From Rhizorhabdus wittichii RW1 (GTDB lineage: Bacteria > Pseudomonadota > Alphaproteobacteria > Sphingomonadales > Sphingomonadaceae): 64,000 nt of DNA. Position 1 is the first letter of the stretch, and every line of letters begins with the position of its first letter. A program made the translations under genes and the position numbers. The notes under the pieces were generated by a model. That model was not told where the DNA came from. It was given only the letters and a program-made list of their open reading frames with translations, and made no database searches. Shown one piece after another: positions 37,801-45,499 of the stretch. The stretch lies in the NCBI GenBank assembly GCA_000016765.1, contig CP000699.1:682001-746000 (forward strand), in the 5' to 3' direction.

Positions 37801-39054
37801 ATGCCACTTACCCACATCCAGATCGCCGCCGCCAAGGCCTCAAATGGTGCTCTAAAGCTCTCCGACGGGAGAGGACTCACACTTGTCGTTCAGCCCTCGG
37901 GCTCGAAGGTCTGGCGCCTCAAATATCGGTACGAGGGAAAGCAGAAAACACTGCACCTGGGGCATTGGCCCAAGGTGGGGATCAGCGAGGCCCGCATCCG
38001 GCGAGAAGACGCCCGCAAGCTGATTGAGGAAGGCACCGATCCCGCCCTCGTCAAGCGCTTCGGACCCGTCGCAGCCAAGGTCAAGATCGTGGCCGGCAAC
38101 AGCTTCCGCGCCGTCGCCGAGGAGTGGCTGGAGAAATGCGAGCGCGAGGGCCTGTCCCAAGTCACGCTCAACAAGATCCGCTGGTTGCTCGACAAGGCCT
38201 ATCCTGCGCTCGGATCCAAGCCGATCGAGGTCATCCGCCCGTTGGACGCCCTTGCCGTGCTTAAGAAGCTTGAAGCTGAAGGCATTCTCGAATCGGCGCG
38301 GCGCCTGCGTAGTGTCCTGAGCCGCATCTTCCGCTTCGCCGTGGCCACCGGTCGGATTGAGCGCGATGTCGCGGCCGACCTGCGCGGCGCGATCGCGACG
38401 CCCAAGGGCAAGAATCTCGCGGCGATCACGACCGCCCGCGAAGCGGGCGTGCTGCTGCGCGCGATCGAGAATTATAGCGGTCATGAGATCACCGCGATCG
38501 CGCTCGAATGCTCGGCCCACCTGTTCGTCCGTCCCGGCGAACTGCGCCAGGCCGAATGGCCCGAGTTAGACGCCGACGAGGCGATCTGGGCCATCCCGCC
38601 CGAAAAAACCAAAATGCGGCGCCCGCATTGGGTGCCGCTGTCGCGGCAGATGATGGAGAAGCTGCACCGGCTCCATGACCTGACCGGCGGCGGCAAATAT
38701 CTGTTTCCCTGTCTGGGAAACGACGACATGCCGATGTCCGAGAATACCGTAAACTTGGCGCTGCGTCGGCTCGGCTTCGGGCAGGATCAGATGACGGCCC
38801 ATGGGTTCCGGGCGATGGCAGCCACCCTCCTCAATGAGTCCGGCCAGTGGCATCCCGATGCGATCGAGCGGCAGCTGGCGCATATCGAGACCAACGAGGT
38901 TCGACGAGCTTACACCCGCGGCGAATATTGGCCCGAGCGCGTACGGATGATGCAATGGTGGTCGGACCATATCGAGGAGCTGCGCCGAGCACCGCTCGTC
39001 CAGCGCGGCTCCTTCGGATCGGTCCCTACTCCTCCTGTCCGATTAGTTTCTTGA
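37801..39054 (+). CDS. P4-type tyrosine recombinase / island integrase
   Basis: 417 residues, typical for P4-like integrases. The N-terminal DUF4102 domain (KLSDGRGLTLVVQPSGSKVW, then LGHWPKVGISEAR) and SAM-like core-binding domain precede the catalytic domain. The catalytic residues can be placed: Arg244 in FVRPGELR, His334 and Arg337 in AHGFRAM, His361 in LAHIETNEVRRAY and Tyr371 as nucleophile. All are present, so the enzyme should be active. It starts 171 bases after tRNA-Leu and reads away from it. Its last 29 bases overlap the convergent excisionase-like gene. Confidence 0.95.
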   Translation: MPLTHIQIAAAKASNGALKLSDGRGLTLVVQPSGSKVWRLKYRYEGKQKTLHLGHWPKVGISEARIRREDARKLIEEGTDPALVKRFGPVAAKVKIVAGNSFRAVAEEWLEKCEREGLSQVTLNKIRWLLDKAYPALGSKPIEVIRPLDALAVLKKLEAEGILESARRLRSVLSRIFRFAVATGRIERDVAADLRGAIATPKGKNLAAITTAREAGVLLRAIENYSGHEITAIALECSAHLFVRPGELRQAEWPELDADEAIWAIPPEKTKMRRPHWVPLSRQMMEKLHRLHDLTGGGKYLFPCLGNDDMPMSENTVNLALRRLGFGQDQMTAHGFRAMAATLLNESGQWHPDAIERQLAHIETNEVRRAYTRGEYWPERVRMMQWWSDHIEELRRAPLVQRGSFGSVPTPPVRLVS

Positions 39055-39241
39055 GGTTTTTATAGGGAATGAGAGTAGACCGGCCGATCTTGACGATCTC
39101 GAGATCGCCGGCCTCGATCAGCTCGTAAATGCGCGTCTTACCGAGACCCAGCAGCTCGGCAGCGACCGTGACCCGGACGGCCAACGGCTCCAATGTGCCG
39201 TTGGCCAACCGCGGGAGCTTATCGACTCCGGTAGCAGTCAC
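39026..39241 (-). CDS. AlpA/excisionase-like HTH protein
   Basis: 71 residues starting with GTG at 39239-39241, whose GTGA overlaps the stop of the upstream gene. It is a MerR-like winged HTH of the excisionase family: VRVTVAAELLGLGKTRIYEL then IEAGDLEIVKIGRSTLIPY. It probably binds attL to help excision or control the integrase. Similar in layout to the next gene, so the two look like a duplicated pair. Confidence 0.85.
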   Translation of the reverse strand: MTATGVDKLPRLANGTLEPLAVRVTVAAELLGLGKTRIYELIEAGDLEIVKIGRSTLIPYKNLKKLIGQEE

Positions 39242-39543
39242 TTCTGATCACCGTGCGGAATGTGGCCAGTCAGCCACACGACGTTGCCATCAGCATCGCC
39301 GTTTCTGGGCCGCCGGATCATCAGACTGATAGCCTTCGCGATGAACGATTTGAGGCTAGGGTAGTACACTAGTTCGGTCCGACCCACCTTAAAGACTTCA
39401 ATCTCGCCGGAGGCGACAAGGTCTCTCATCTGCGTCTCATCAAGGCCCGTGAGTTGGGCGGCGACCGGAAGCCTAACGGCCAATGGGTCCATATCGGGCA
39501 CCACAGCGACGATGACGGAGGGGCCAATTTTGCGATCGGACAT
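39238..39543 (-). CDS. second excisionase-like HTH protein
   Basis: 101 residues from the ATG at 39541-39543, with RBS AGGAGA just upstream. It repeats the pattern of the 71-residue neighbour: DPLAVRLPVAAQLTGLDETQ then MRDLVASGEIEVFKVGRTEL. The tail is longer and basic (FIAKAISLMIRRPRNG). Coupled to the 71-residue gene through GTGA. A paralogue that may act as excisionase or as a regulator of the island. Confidence 0.75.
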   Translation of the reverse strand: MSDRKIGPSVIVAVVPDMDPLAVRLPVAAQLTGLDETQMRDLVASGEIEVFKVGRTELVYYPSLKSFIAKAISLMIRRPRNGDADGNVVWLTGHIPHGDQK

Positions 39544-40004
39544 GTTATCTCCTGCAAGCACGAAGGCGGGCAGAGATTGTCCTGAAAAATCCGGTCAAGG
39601 GGCAGGCCCCTTAGGGGGCCACGAGGTACCTTTTATGGGCCATCAGCGCCCATTGTTCTGATGGTAGCGGAGGAGGGACTTGAACCCCCGACACGCGGAT
39701 TATGATTCCGGTGCTCTGGGTCAGCCCTCGGCGCACTGATGGCCCTGCACTCCCCTCGTTGCGGGACGTGGGCAGAATTCTAGTGACTTAGCTGGGTTCT
39801 ACGGTCCTGCCTGAGGACCCTCAAACCGTTACAATTAGATCGGTCGCACTCTCACATTAACGTGGATCGCAAGAATCGCTCTTCAACCTTTTGGATGACC
39901 AGGACTTCGGACCTCCCTCTTTTTGGAGACAGCCCTCCCGAAAGACGGATTGAGGGCATCTTTATGTTGCGCGCATCCTCGGCACGATATCCCAATTGGG
40001 GGCG
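39544..40004. other. gene-free stretch holding a tRNA fragment
   Basis: 461 bases without a convincing gene. It contains a 16-base hairpin (ggcccc-ttag-ggggcc, about 39605-39620), a tRNA 3' fragment on the minus strand (39662-39718) and AT-richer sequence to 40000, which should carry the promoters for the excisionase pair and the FAD oxidoreductase. It marks the border between the integration module and the metabolic cargo. Confidence 0.7.
39662..39718 (-). pseudogene. 3' fragment of a tRNA with CAT anticodon
   Basis: On the minus strand the sequence runs from the end of a D arm (AGAGCACC) through a complete anticodon arm (CGGA-ATCATAA-TCCG, anticodon CAT), a short variable region and a T arm (GGGGGTTCAAGTCCCTC) to an acceptor 3' strand and CCA. 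The matching 5' acceptor strand (AGCGGAG) is not found upstream, so it is a truncated tRNA-Met or tRNA-Ile(CAT). Such 3' halves are typical remnants of att sites. Confidence 0.65.
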
Positions 40005-41318
40005 ATGATGCTGACTAAAAAACAAACGGGGGGTGATACTTCTAACCTTCCGACCCTGTGGCAGCAGACCGCATCGCCCTCGCCGAAGACCACACCTCTC
40101 GGTGGAGACAGCAGCACCGATATCGCCATTATCGGCGGCGGGCTCAGCGGCCTTTCCGCCGCGCTCCATCTGAGCGAGGCAGCGATTCCCAGCCTGTTGC
40201 TCGAAGCTGGCCGCATCGGCGATGGTGCCTCGGGCGCCAATACCGGCTGGTGGGTGCCCGGCTTGGCCCTGCTCGATGCGGCGACGCTCGACGCCCGCCT
40301 GGGGCCCGAGCGCGCCGACGCGCTCAGGGTAGAACTGGCGGCCAGTGCGCGCTCGATTCCCGAATTGGTCCGGCGCCATCGGGTTATGTGCGATCTGTCG
40401 ACGCGCGGCGTGCTCTATGCCGCATCGACCCCGAAGACCTTGGCGAAGATCAGCCGGGAAGCGGAACGCTGGGCGGCCGCGGGCAGCGCCATCGATGTTG
40501 TCGGCCAGGCCGCTATGCCCGGCCATCTCGCCACCGATCATTATATCGGCGGTGTACTCTATGCCGATGGCGGCACGCTCAACCCGCTCGCCTTTTGCAA
40601 CGGACTCGCCGCCGCCGCGATCGCACAGGGAGCCCTTATCCATACCTGTTCCCCGGCGATCGGCATCGCCCGGGAGCGCGATGGATGGCGCGTCGACACC
40701 GCGCGAGGCTCCGTACGCGCCCGCGCTGTCCTGCTGGCGACCGGCGCGTCGCCGCAGTCGCCCTGGCCGGCCGCACGAAACGCCAGATATCGGTTGAAGA
40801 TCGCGATGGTCGCCTCCGCGCCCTTCGCCGACCATGGGCGGTCGATCCTCCCGTCGGGCGTGCCATTCACCGATATGGATTCGTTCGACACCCTCGGTGG
40901 CGCGTTCGATCCGGCGGGGCGGCTGGTCATGTCGATCCTGCCGGGTACCTCGACACGCCCCCGGCCCGCCGATCTCGCCGCGCCTTATTGGCGCAAGTTT
41001 CGCCAGATTTTTCCGCAGGCGCCCGCCGATCCAGGCTGGGAATTCGGCTGGTTCGGACATGAGGCGGTGCCGCCAGGCCGCATGGCCAGCATCCATGAAC
41101 CCGAGCCCGGCCTGTTCGTCCTGCAGGGCTATGCCGGCAACGGCATCAACCAGGCGATTCATTTCGGGCGCGCGATCGCCCGATCGATGGCGAGCGGCGA
41201 CCGGGATGCGATCGAAATCGGCCTGACGCCGCTGAGACCGGCCCGGGGCGCCACAATCGCTTCGGCGCTGGCCAACCGGCTGTTGCTGCCGCTCGCGCGG
41301 ACGCTGGTCTATCGATGA
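40005..41318 (+). CDS. DAO-family FAD-dependent oxidoreductase
   Basis: About 437 residues. The FAD-binding loop is DIAIIGGGLSGLSAALHL (residues about 39-56) with the Glu that binds the ribose in LLLEAG and the segment GASGANTGWWVPG. The C-terminal FAD contact GLFVLQGYAGNGINQAI is present. The layout, with a leader of type LPTLWQQTA before the FAD loop, matches amine/amino-acid oxidoreductases such as gamma-glutamylputrescine oxidase. It should oxidise an amine or amino acid. An ATG at 40005 or 40008 is preferred over TTG at 39996. Convergent with the lipoyl gene 17 bases away. Confidence 0.85.
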   Translation: MMLTKKQTGGDTSNLPTLWQQTASPSPKTTPLGGDSSTDIAIIGGGLSGLSAALHLSEAAIPSLLLEAGRIGDGASGANTGWWVPGLALLDAATLDARLGPERADALRVELAASARSIPELVRRHRVMCDLSTRGVLYAASTPKTLAKISREAERWAAAGSAIDVVGQAAMPGHLATDHYIGGVLYADGGTLNPLAFCNGLAAAAIAQGALIHTCSPAIGIARERDGWRVDTARGSVRARAVLLATGASPQSPWPAARNARYRLKIAMVASAPFADHGRSILPSGVPFTDMDSFDTLGGAFDPAGRLVMSILPGTSTRPRPADLAAPYWRKFRQIFPQAPADPGWEFGWFGHEAVPPGRMASIHEPEPGLFVLQGYAGNGINQAIHFGRAIARSMASGDRDAIEIGLTPLRPARGATIASALANRLLLPLARTLVYR

Positions 41319-41335
41319 AGCCCCGGGGGCGAGGA

Positions 41336-41572
41336 TCAGGCGCGCAGTTCGCCGATAACCTCGCCGCATACGACCTCTTCCTCGTCGCGCTTGAGGATCG
41401 TCAGGCGGCCGCCGGCCGGCGACGGCAACTCGATCTGGGTCTTGTCGATCATGATCTCAGCGACGACCACGCCCTCTTCCACCATGTCGCCATCCTCGTA
41501 GAGCCAGGTGGCGATCACGCCTTTCTGGTCGGCGGGCCACAATCCGTCGGGTATCGCGATGGCAATAGTCAT
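41336..41572 (-). CDS. stand-alone lipoyl-domain protein
   Basis: 78 residues making up one biotinyl/lipoyl domain and nothing else. The lipoylated Lys is in MIDKTQIELPSP (about residue 44), flanked by the usual turn. The partners E1 beta and E1 alpha lie directly upstream in the same transcript. A normal E2 would continue with a subunit-binding domain and a catalytic acyltransferase core of 230 residues; both are missing, and no frameshifted remainder is seen after the stop. So this is a free carrier domain. Confidence 0.9.
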   Translation of the reverse strand: MTIAIAIPDGLWPADQKGVIATWLYEDGDMVEEGVVVAEIMIDKTQIELPSPAGGRLTILKRDEEEVVCGEVIGELRA

Positions 41573-42621
41573 TTTGCGGCTCCGGTGACGAGATTGAGCG
41601 CCTCGTCGACGATCCGATCGGCATTGGGCAGTGCGAACTGCTCCATCGATCGCGCGAAGGGCGTGGGGATATCGGGATAGGTGAGCCGCCGCAGCGGCGC
41701 GCGCAGCGGCACACCCAGTTCGGCGACGGTCGCGATGATCTCGCCGGCTAGGCCGCAGTTGCGATAGTCGTCGTCGATCACCAGCATCCGTCCGGTCTTG
41801 GTGACCGAACGGACGATCGCGTTCCTGTCGAGCGGGACGATCGTGCGCAGGTCGATCACCTCGGCGTCGACCCCCTGTTGCGACAGCCGCCCGGCCGCCT
41901 CCATCGCCTGGTGGACGGTGGCACCGAGGCCCACCAGCGTCACGTCGCGGCCGGGGCGCACGATGTTGGCCACGCCGATCGGCACCTCATAGCCATCGTC
42001 GGGCACATCGGTGATCGCGGTCTTGACGGTGCCCAGGAAGCCCATGCCCTGCAGGTTCTTGTGGAACATGAACAGCACCGGATTGTCGTCGCGCATCGCG
42101 GCGGTCAGCAGGCCCTTCGCGTCATAGGCGTTGGACGGCAGCACGATCTTCAACCCCGGCAGATGGGCGAAGGTGGCGTAGAGGCATTGCGAATGCTGGG
42201 TGCTGTCCGAATACCCGCCGCCGATCGCGGTGAGGATCACCATCGGCGCCTTGAACCGGCCGTTGCTGTGGTAGGAGGATTTAGCCGCGAGATTGTAGAT
42301 CGCGTCCATGCAGACGCCGAAGAAGTCGACGAACATCAGCTCGACGATCGGCCGCAGCCCGAGATTGGCGGCGCCGACCGCCGCGCCGATGAAGGCCGTT
42401 TCCGAAATCGGCGTATCGCGCACCCGTTCGGCCCCGAACTCGTCGAGCAGCCCCCCGGTATGCCCCCAGATGCCACCGATCGCGCCGATATCCTCGCCCA
42501 TCAGGAAGACACGGGGATCGATGCGCATCTCCTGTGCGATGGCCTCGTTGATCGCCTTGGCGATGGTGAGCTTGCGCTCGACGCGGTTGCGCCACGGTGC
42601 GCTGGTGACGCTGCTGTTCAT
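41569..42621 (-). CDS. 2-oxoacid (or acetoin) dehydrogenase E1 beta subunit
   Basis: 350 residues. Beta subunit of a thiamine-diphosphate-dependent E1, as in pyruvate, branched-chain or acetoin dehydrogenases. The family N terminus is present (KAINEAIAQEMRIDPRVFLMGEDIG), as are the segments NLAAKSSYHSNGRF and DLRTIVPLDRNAIVRSV. The start at 42621 (MNSSVTSAP) is chosen because the extra upstream frame overlaps E1 alpha and is not conserved. It overlaps the lipoyl gene start by 4 bases and follows E1 alpha by 7 bases. Confidence 0.93.
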   Translation of the reverse strand: MNSSVTSAPWRNRVERKLTIAKAINEAIAQEMRIDPRVFLMGEDIGAIGGIWGHTGGLLDEFGAERVRDTPISETAFIGAAVGAANLGLRPIVELMFVDFFGVCMDAIYNLAAKSSYHSNGRFKAPMVILTAIGGGYSDSTQHSQCLYATFAHLPGLKIVLPSNAYDAKGLLTAAMRDDNPVLFMFHKNLQGMGFLGTVKTAITDVPDDGYEVPIGVANIVRPGRDVTLVGLGATVHQAMEAAGRLSQQGVDAEVIDLRTIVPLDRNAIVRSVTKTGRMLVIDDDYRNCGLAGEIIATVAELGVPLRAPLRRLTYPDIPTPFARSMEQFALPNADRIVDEALNLVTGAAK

Positions 42622-42628
42622 GGGGTCC

Positions 42629-43624
42629 TCAGGCGAAAAGTGTTTCGAGGGCGGCGGCGCCTTCGGGTTCGGGCGCCGCAAGAGCGAACTCGAAGGCGTC
42701 GTCGAGCTCGCGGCGAATGCGCGTGTCGATCGTCGCCTCGAGGTCGGCAGAGAGCAGGCCTTCGCTCACCAGCCGCTCGCGATAGCGCGGAAGCGGATCG
42801 AGTGCGGCTTTGGCGGCGCGTTCGTCCGGCGGCAGATAGCCTTCGGTGTCCCCCATGAAGTGGCCCTGGAGCCGGGTCGTCTGGATTTCGATCAGCGACG
42901 GCCCCTCCCCCGCCCGGGCGCGCGCCACGGCACGTCCAACCGCCTCGAAGACCCGATCGGGATCATTGCCGGCGACATATTCGCCGGACATGCCGTATGC
43001 CGCCGCACGCACATGATTCTCGGGCACGGCCGTCGATGCATGCTTGGGCACCGACACCGCCCAGCCATTGTCCTCGATGATGCACAGGAAGGGCAGCTTC
43101 CACACCGCCGCGAGATTCATGACCTCGTGAAAGGCGCCCTGGTTGACCGCGCCCTCGCCGATGCAGGCCACCGCGATGCCGGCCTCGCCGTTCAGCTTGC
43201 GGGCCAGCGCTGCCCCCGCAGCGGGCGCCATATTCTGGCCGATGATGCCGCTGGTCCAGAACAGCTTGTCGAAATCGAACAGATGCATATGCCCGCCACG
43301 GCCGCCCGATAGACCGGCGCTGCGGCCGAAGATCTCCGCGGTCATCCGGCGCAGATCGACGCCCTTGGCGATCGCCTGCGCATGCGAACGATGATGGCAG
43401 GACAGATAATCCTCCGCGCCCAGATGGACGCTGAGGCCGACGGCGCAGGGTTCCTGCCCGTCGCACAGGTGCATCTCGCCCGGCAGCGGCCCCTTGGCCA
43501 TGTTGAACAGCGGGCGCTTGCCTTCCATATAGGCCTCCGCGATCCGCGCCTCGTAGAGGCGGATCTTGGCCATCGTCTCATACATCCACAGGCGCTGCGT
43601 CGCCGTCGGCACAAGGCGTTCCAT
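42629..43624 (-). CDS. 2-oxoacid (or acetoin) dehydrogenase E1 alpha subunit
   Basis: 331 residues. The TPP-binding motif is seen as CIGEGAVNQGAFHEVMNLAA (about residues 154-173) and continues to IEDNGWAVS. The front part has the substrate-channel segment CHHRSHAQAIAKG and GGRGGHMHLFD, close to acetoin dehydrogenase and branched-chain E1 alpha chains. First gene of the E1 alpha/E1 beta/lipoyl operon. The substrate is not fixed by sequence; the absence of E2 and E3 genes argues against a self-sufficient complex. Confidence 0.93.
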   Translation of the reverse strand: MERLVPTATQRLWMYETMAKIRLYEARIAEAYMEGKRPLFNMAKGPLPGEMHLCDGQEPCAVGLSVHLGAEDYLSCHHRSHAQAIAKGVDLRRMTAEIFGRSAGLSGGRGGHMHLFDFDKLFWTSGIIGQNMAPAAGAALARKLNGEAGIAVACIGEGAVNQGAFHEVMNLAAVWKLPFLCIIEDNGWAVSVPKHASTAVPENHVRAAAYGMSGEYVAGNDPDRVFEAVGRAVARARAGEGPSLIEIQTTRLQGHFMGDTEGYLPPDERAAKAALDPLPRYRERLVSEGLLSADLEATIDTRIRRELDDAFEFALAAPEPEGAAALETLFA

Positions 43625-43816
43625 GATCGTCCCGCTCCATCCGCGGCCCTGGGCAACTCCAGGCCGATGGCGCTAGCTGCGCGCTCGGAGGGCATCTTTC
43701 CTATCCGCCGAAAAGGGGGGTGTCGGCCTCGAGCGGCCCACCAAGCGGGGGATTGAGGCCCAGCGCCCCACCATGCTCGCTGTCGGCCGAGAACAGCGGA
43801 TCGGAGGTTGGGCGAG
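43625..43816. promoter_or_regulatory. divergent promoter region with G-run motifs
   Basis: 192 bases between E1 alpha (minus) and the CoA synthetase (plus). It contains two G-run motifs, GGGGGGTGTC at 43715-43724 and GGGGATTGAGG at 43748-43758. These recall MalT-type boxes (known consensus GGGGA(T/G)GAGG) and a similar motif at 52121-52130. They may be targets of the MalT-like regulator in the island. Confidence 0.4.
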
Positions 43817-45499
43817 GTGCTATTGAACGGAGACAGGTTGCAGGCCGCGCGGGACTTTCTCATCCGGCATCGCACCGATCATGACGCCGCGGTAGCCGGC
43901 TTCGCCTGGCCGCGCTTCGAGCAGTTCAACTTCGCCTTCGACTGGTTCGATCGGATCGCCGAGCGCAGCGATGCGATCGCGCTGTCGATCGCCAGCCCCC
44001 GAGGCCTCCGTGCCTGGTCCTACCGCGACCTGTCCCTCGGCTCGAACCGTGTCGCGCATTTCCTGCGCCGCCATGGGATCGGCCCCGGCGATCGACTGCT
44101 GATCGCGCTCGGCAACCGGATCGAACTCTGGGAAACGCAGCTCGCCGCGATGAAGGCCGGCTGCGTGATGGTGCCCTGCACGGTGATGCTGGGGGCAGCC
44201 GAACTGCGCGAGCGCATGGCCCGCAGCGGCGCGCGCGCAATCGTCGCCGACGACAGCATAGCCGAACGCCTGGGCACGCCCGATAAGGGCTGGATCGGCT
44301 TCAACGTCGACGCCCCCCGCCCCGGCTGGATCGATTATGGCGCGGCTTATGGCGAGCCGGCCGGCTTCGCGCCGGATCAGCCGACACGCGGCACCGATCC
44401 GCTGCTGATCTACTTCACCTCCGGCACCACGGCGCAGCCGAAGATGGTGACGCACAGCCATGTTTCCTATCCGGTCGGCCATCTGTCGACGCTCTACTGG
44501 ATCGGGCTGAAACCCGGCGATACGCATCTCAACATCTCGTCGCCTGGCTGGGCCAAACATGCCTGGAGCAGTTTCTACGCGCCCTGGCTCGCCGAGGCAT
44601 CGATCCTGACGATCGACCAGCCCGCCTTCGACGCGCGCTTCGTGCTCGATCAAATCCGCGATCGCGCGGTGGACTGTTTCTGCGCGCCGCCGACGGTGTG
44701 GCGCATGCTGCTGCAGGAGAGGATCGAGCAATGGCCCGTCCGCCTGCGCGAAGCGGTCAGCGCCGGCGAACCGCTGAACCCGCATGTGGTGGAGCGCGTC
44801 CGCGAAGTCTGGGGTATCGACGTGCGCGACGGCTATGGCCAAACCGAGACGACCGCCCAGATCGGCAATACGCCGGGCCAGCCGCTGGTCGCCGGCGCGA
44901 TGGGCCGTCCGCTGCCCGGCTTCCGCATCGAACTCGACGGCGCCGCCGACCATGGCGAGATCATCCTGCACGCCGGGGACATGGCCGCGGGGGTGATGCT
45001 CGGGCTGCAGGCCGAAGCCGGCAGCGCGGTCCTGCCGCCATCTGGCGGTATCCACCGGACCGGCGACATCGCCTCCGCCGCACCGGACGGCACGCTGACC
45101 TATATCGGCCGCGCCGACGATGTCTTCAAATCGAGCGACTACAGGATCAGCCCCTTCGAAATCGAGAGCGTCCTGCTGGAACATCCGGCAGTAGCCGAAT
45201 CCGCCGTCATCCCCAGCCCCGAGCCAACCCGCCTGGCGGTGCCCAAGGCGATCATCGTCCTGGCGCCGGGCCATGCCCCCTCGGCCGAAACCGCCGCGGA
45301 GATTTTCGCACACAGTCGCGCCCGCCTGGCGCCCTATAAGCGGATCAGGCGACTGGAATTCGGCGAGCTGCCGAAGACGGTTTCGGGCAAGACGCGTCGC
45401 GCCGAATTGCGCGAGCGAGAAGATGGCGGCCGGTCCGAGGGCGAATATCGGGAGGAGGATTTCGCCACTACAGCGAAGAGCGGGTCTCGATCAGGTTGA
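43817..45499 (+). CDS. acyl-CoA synthetase (medium-chain/aryl type, AMP-forming)
   Basis: About 560 residues. ANL-superfamily enzyme that activates a carboxylic acid to its CoA ester through an acyl-AMP. The P-loop A3 motif is IYFTSGTTAQPKMVTHSH, A5 is DGYGQTETT, and A8 is IYIGRADDVFKSSDYRISPFE-like (split here as YIGRADDVFKSSDYR and ISPFEIE). The A10 Lys is in LPKTVSGKTRR. The N-terminal pattern resembles medium-chain acyl and benzoate-CoA ligases. I prefer the GTG at 43817 behind GGAGG at 43803-43807; a TTG at 43808 is possible. Convergent with the LuxR gene, overlapping it by 32 bases. Confidence 0.9.
   Translation: MLLNGDRLQAARDFLIRHRTDHDAAVAGFAWPRFEQFNFAFDWFDRIAERSDAIALSIASPRGLRAWSYRDLSLGSNRVAHFLRRHGIGPGDRLLIALGNRIELWETQLAAMKAGCVMVPCTVMLGAAELRERMARSGARAIVADDSIAERLGTPDKGWIGFNVDAPRPGWIDYGAAYGEPAGFAPDQPTRGTDPLLIYFTSGTTAQPKMVTHSHVSYPVGHLSTLYWIGLKPGDTHLNISSPGWAKHAWSSFYAPWLAEASILTIDQPAFDARFVLDQIRDRAVDCFCAPPTVWRMLLQERIEQWPVRLREAVSAGEPLNPHVVERVREVWGIDVRDGYGQTETTAQIGNTPGQPLVAGAMGRPLPGFRIELDGAADHGEIILHAGDMAAGVMLGLQAEAGSAVLPPSGGIHRTGDIASAAPDGTLTYIGRADDVFKSSDYRISPFEIESVLLEHPAVAESAVIPSPEPTRLAVPKAIIVLAPGHAPSAETAAEIFAHSRARLAPYKRIRRLEFGELPKTVSGKTRRAELREREDGGRSEGEYREEDFATTAKSGSRSG

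Noticed and set aside
39661-39790. Complete tRNA or tmRNA on the minus strand
   Set aside because: The anticodon and T arms fold, but the 5' acceptor strand and most of the D arm are missing and no tmRNA tag frame is seen.
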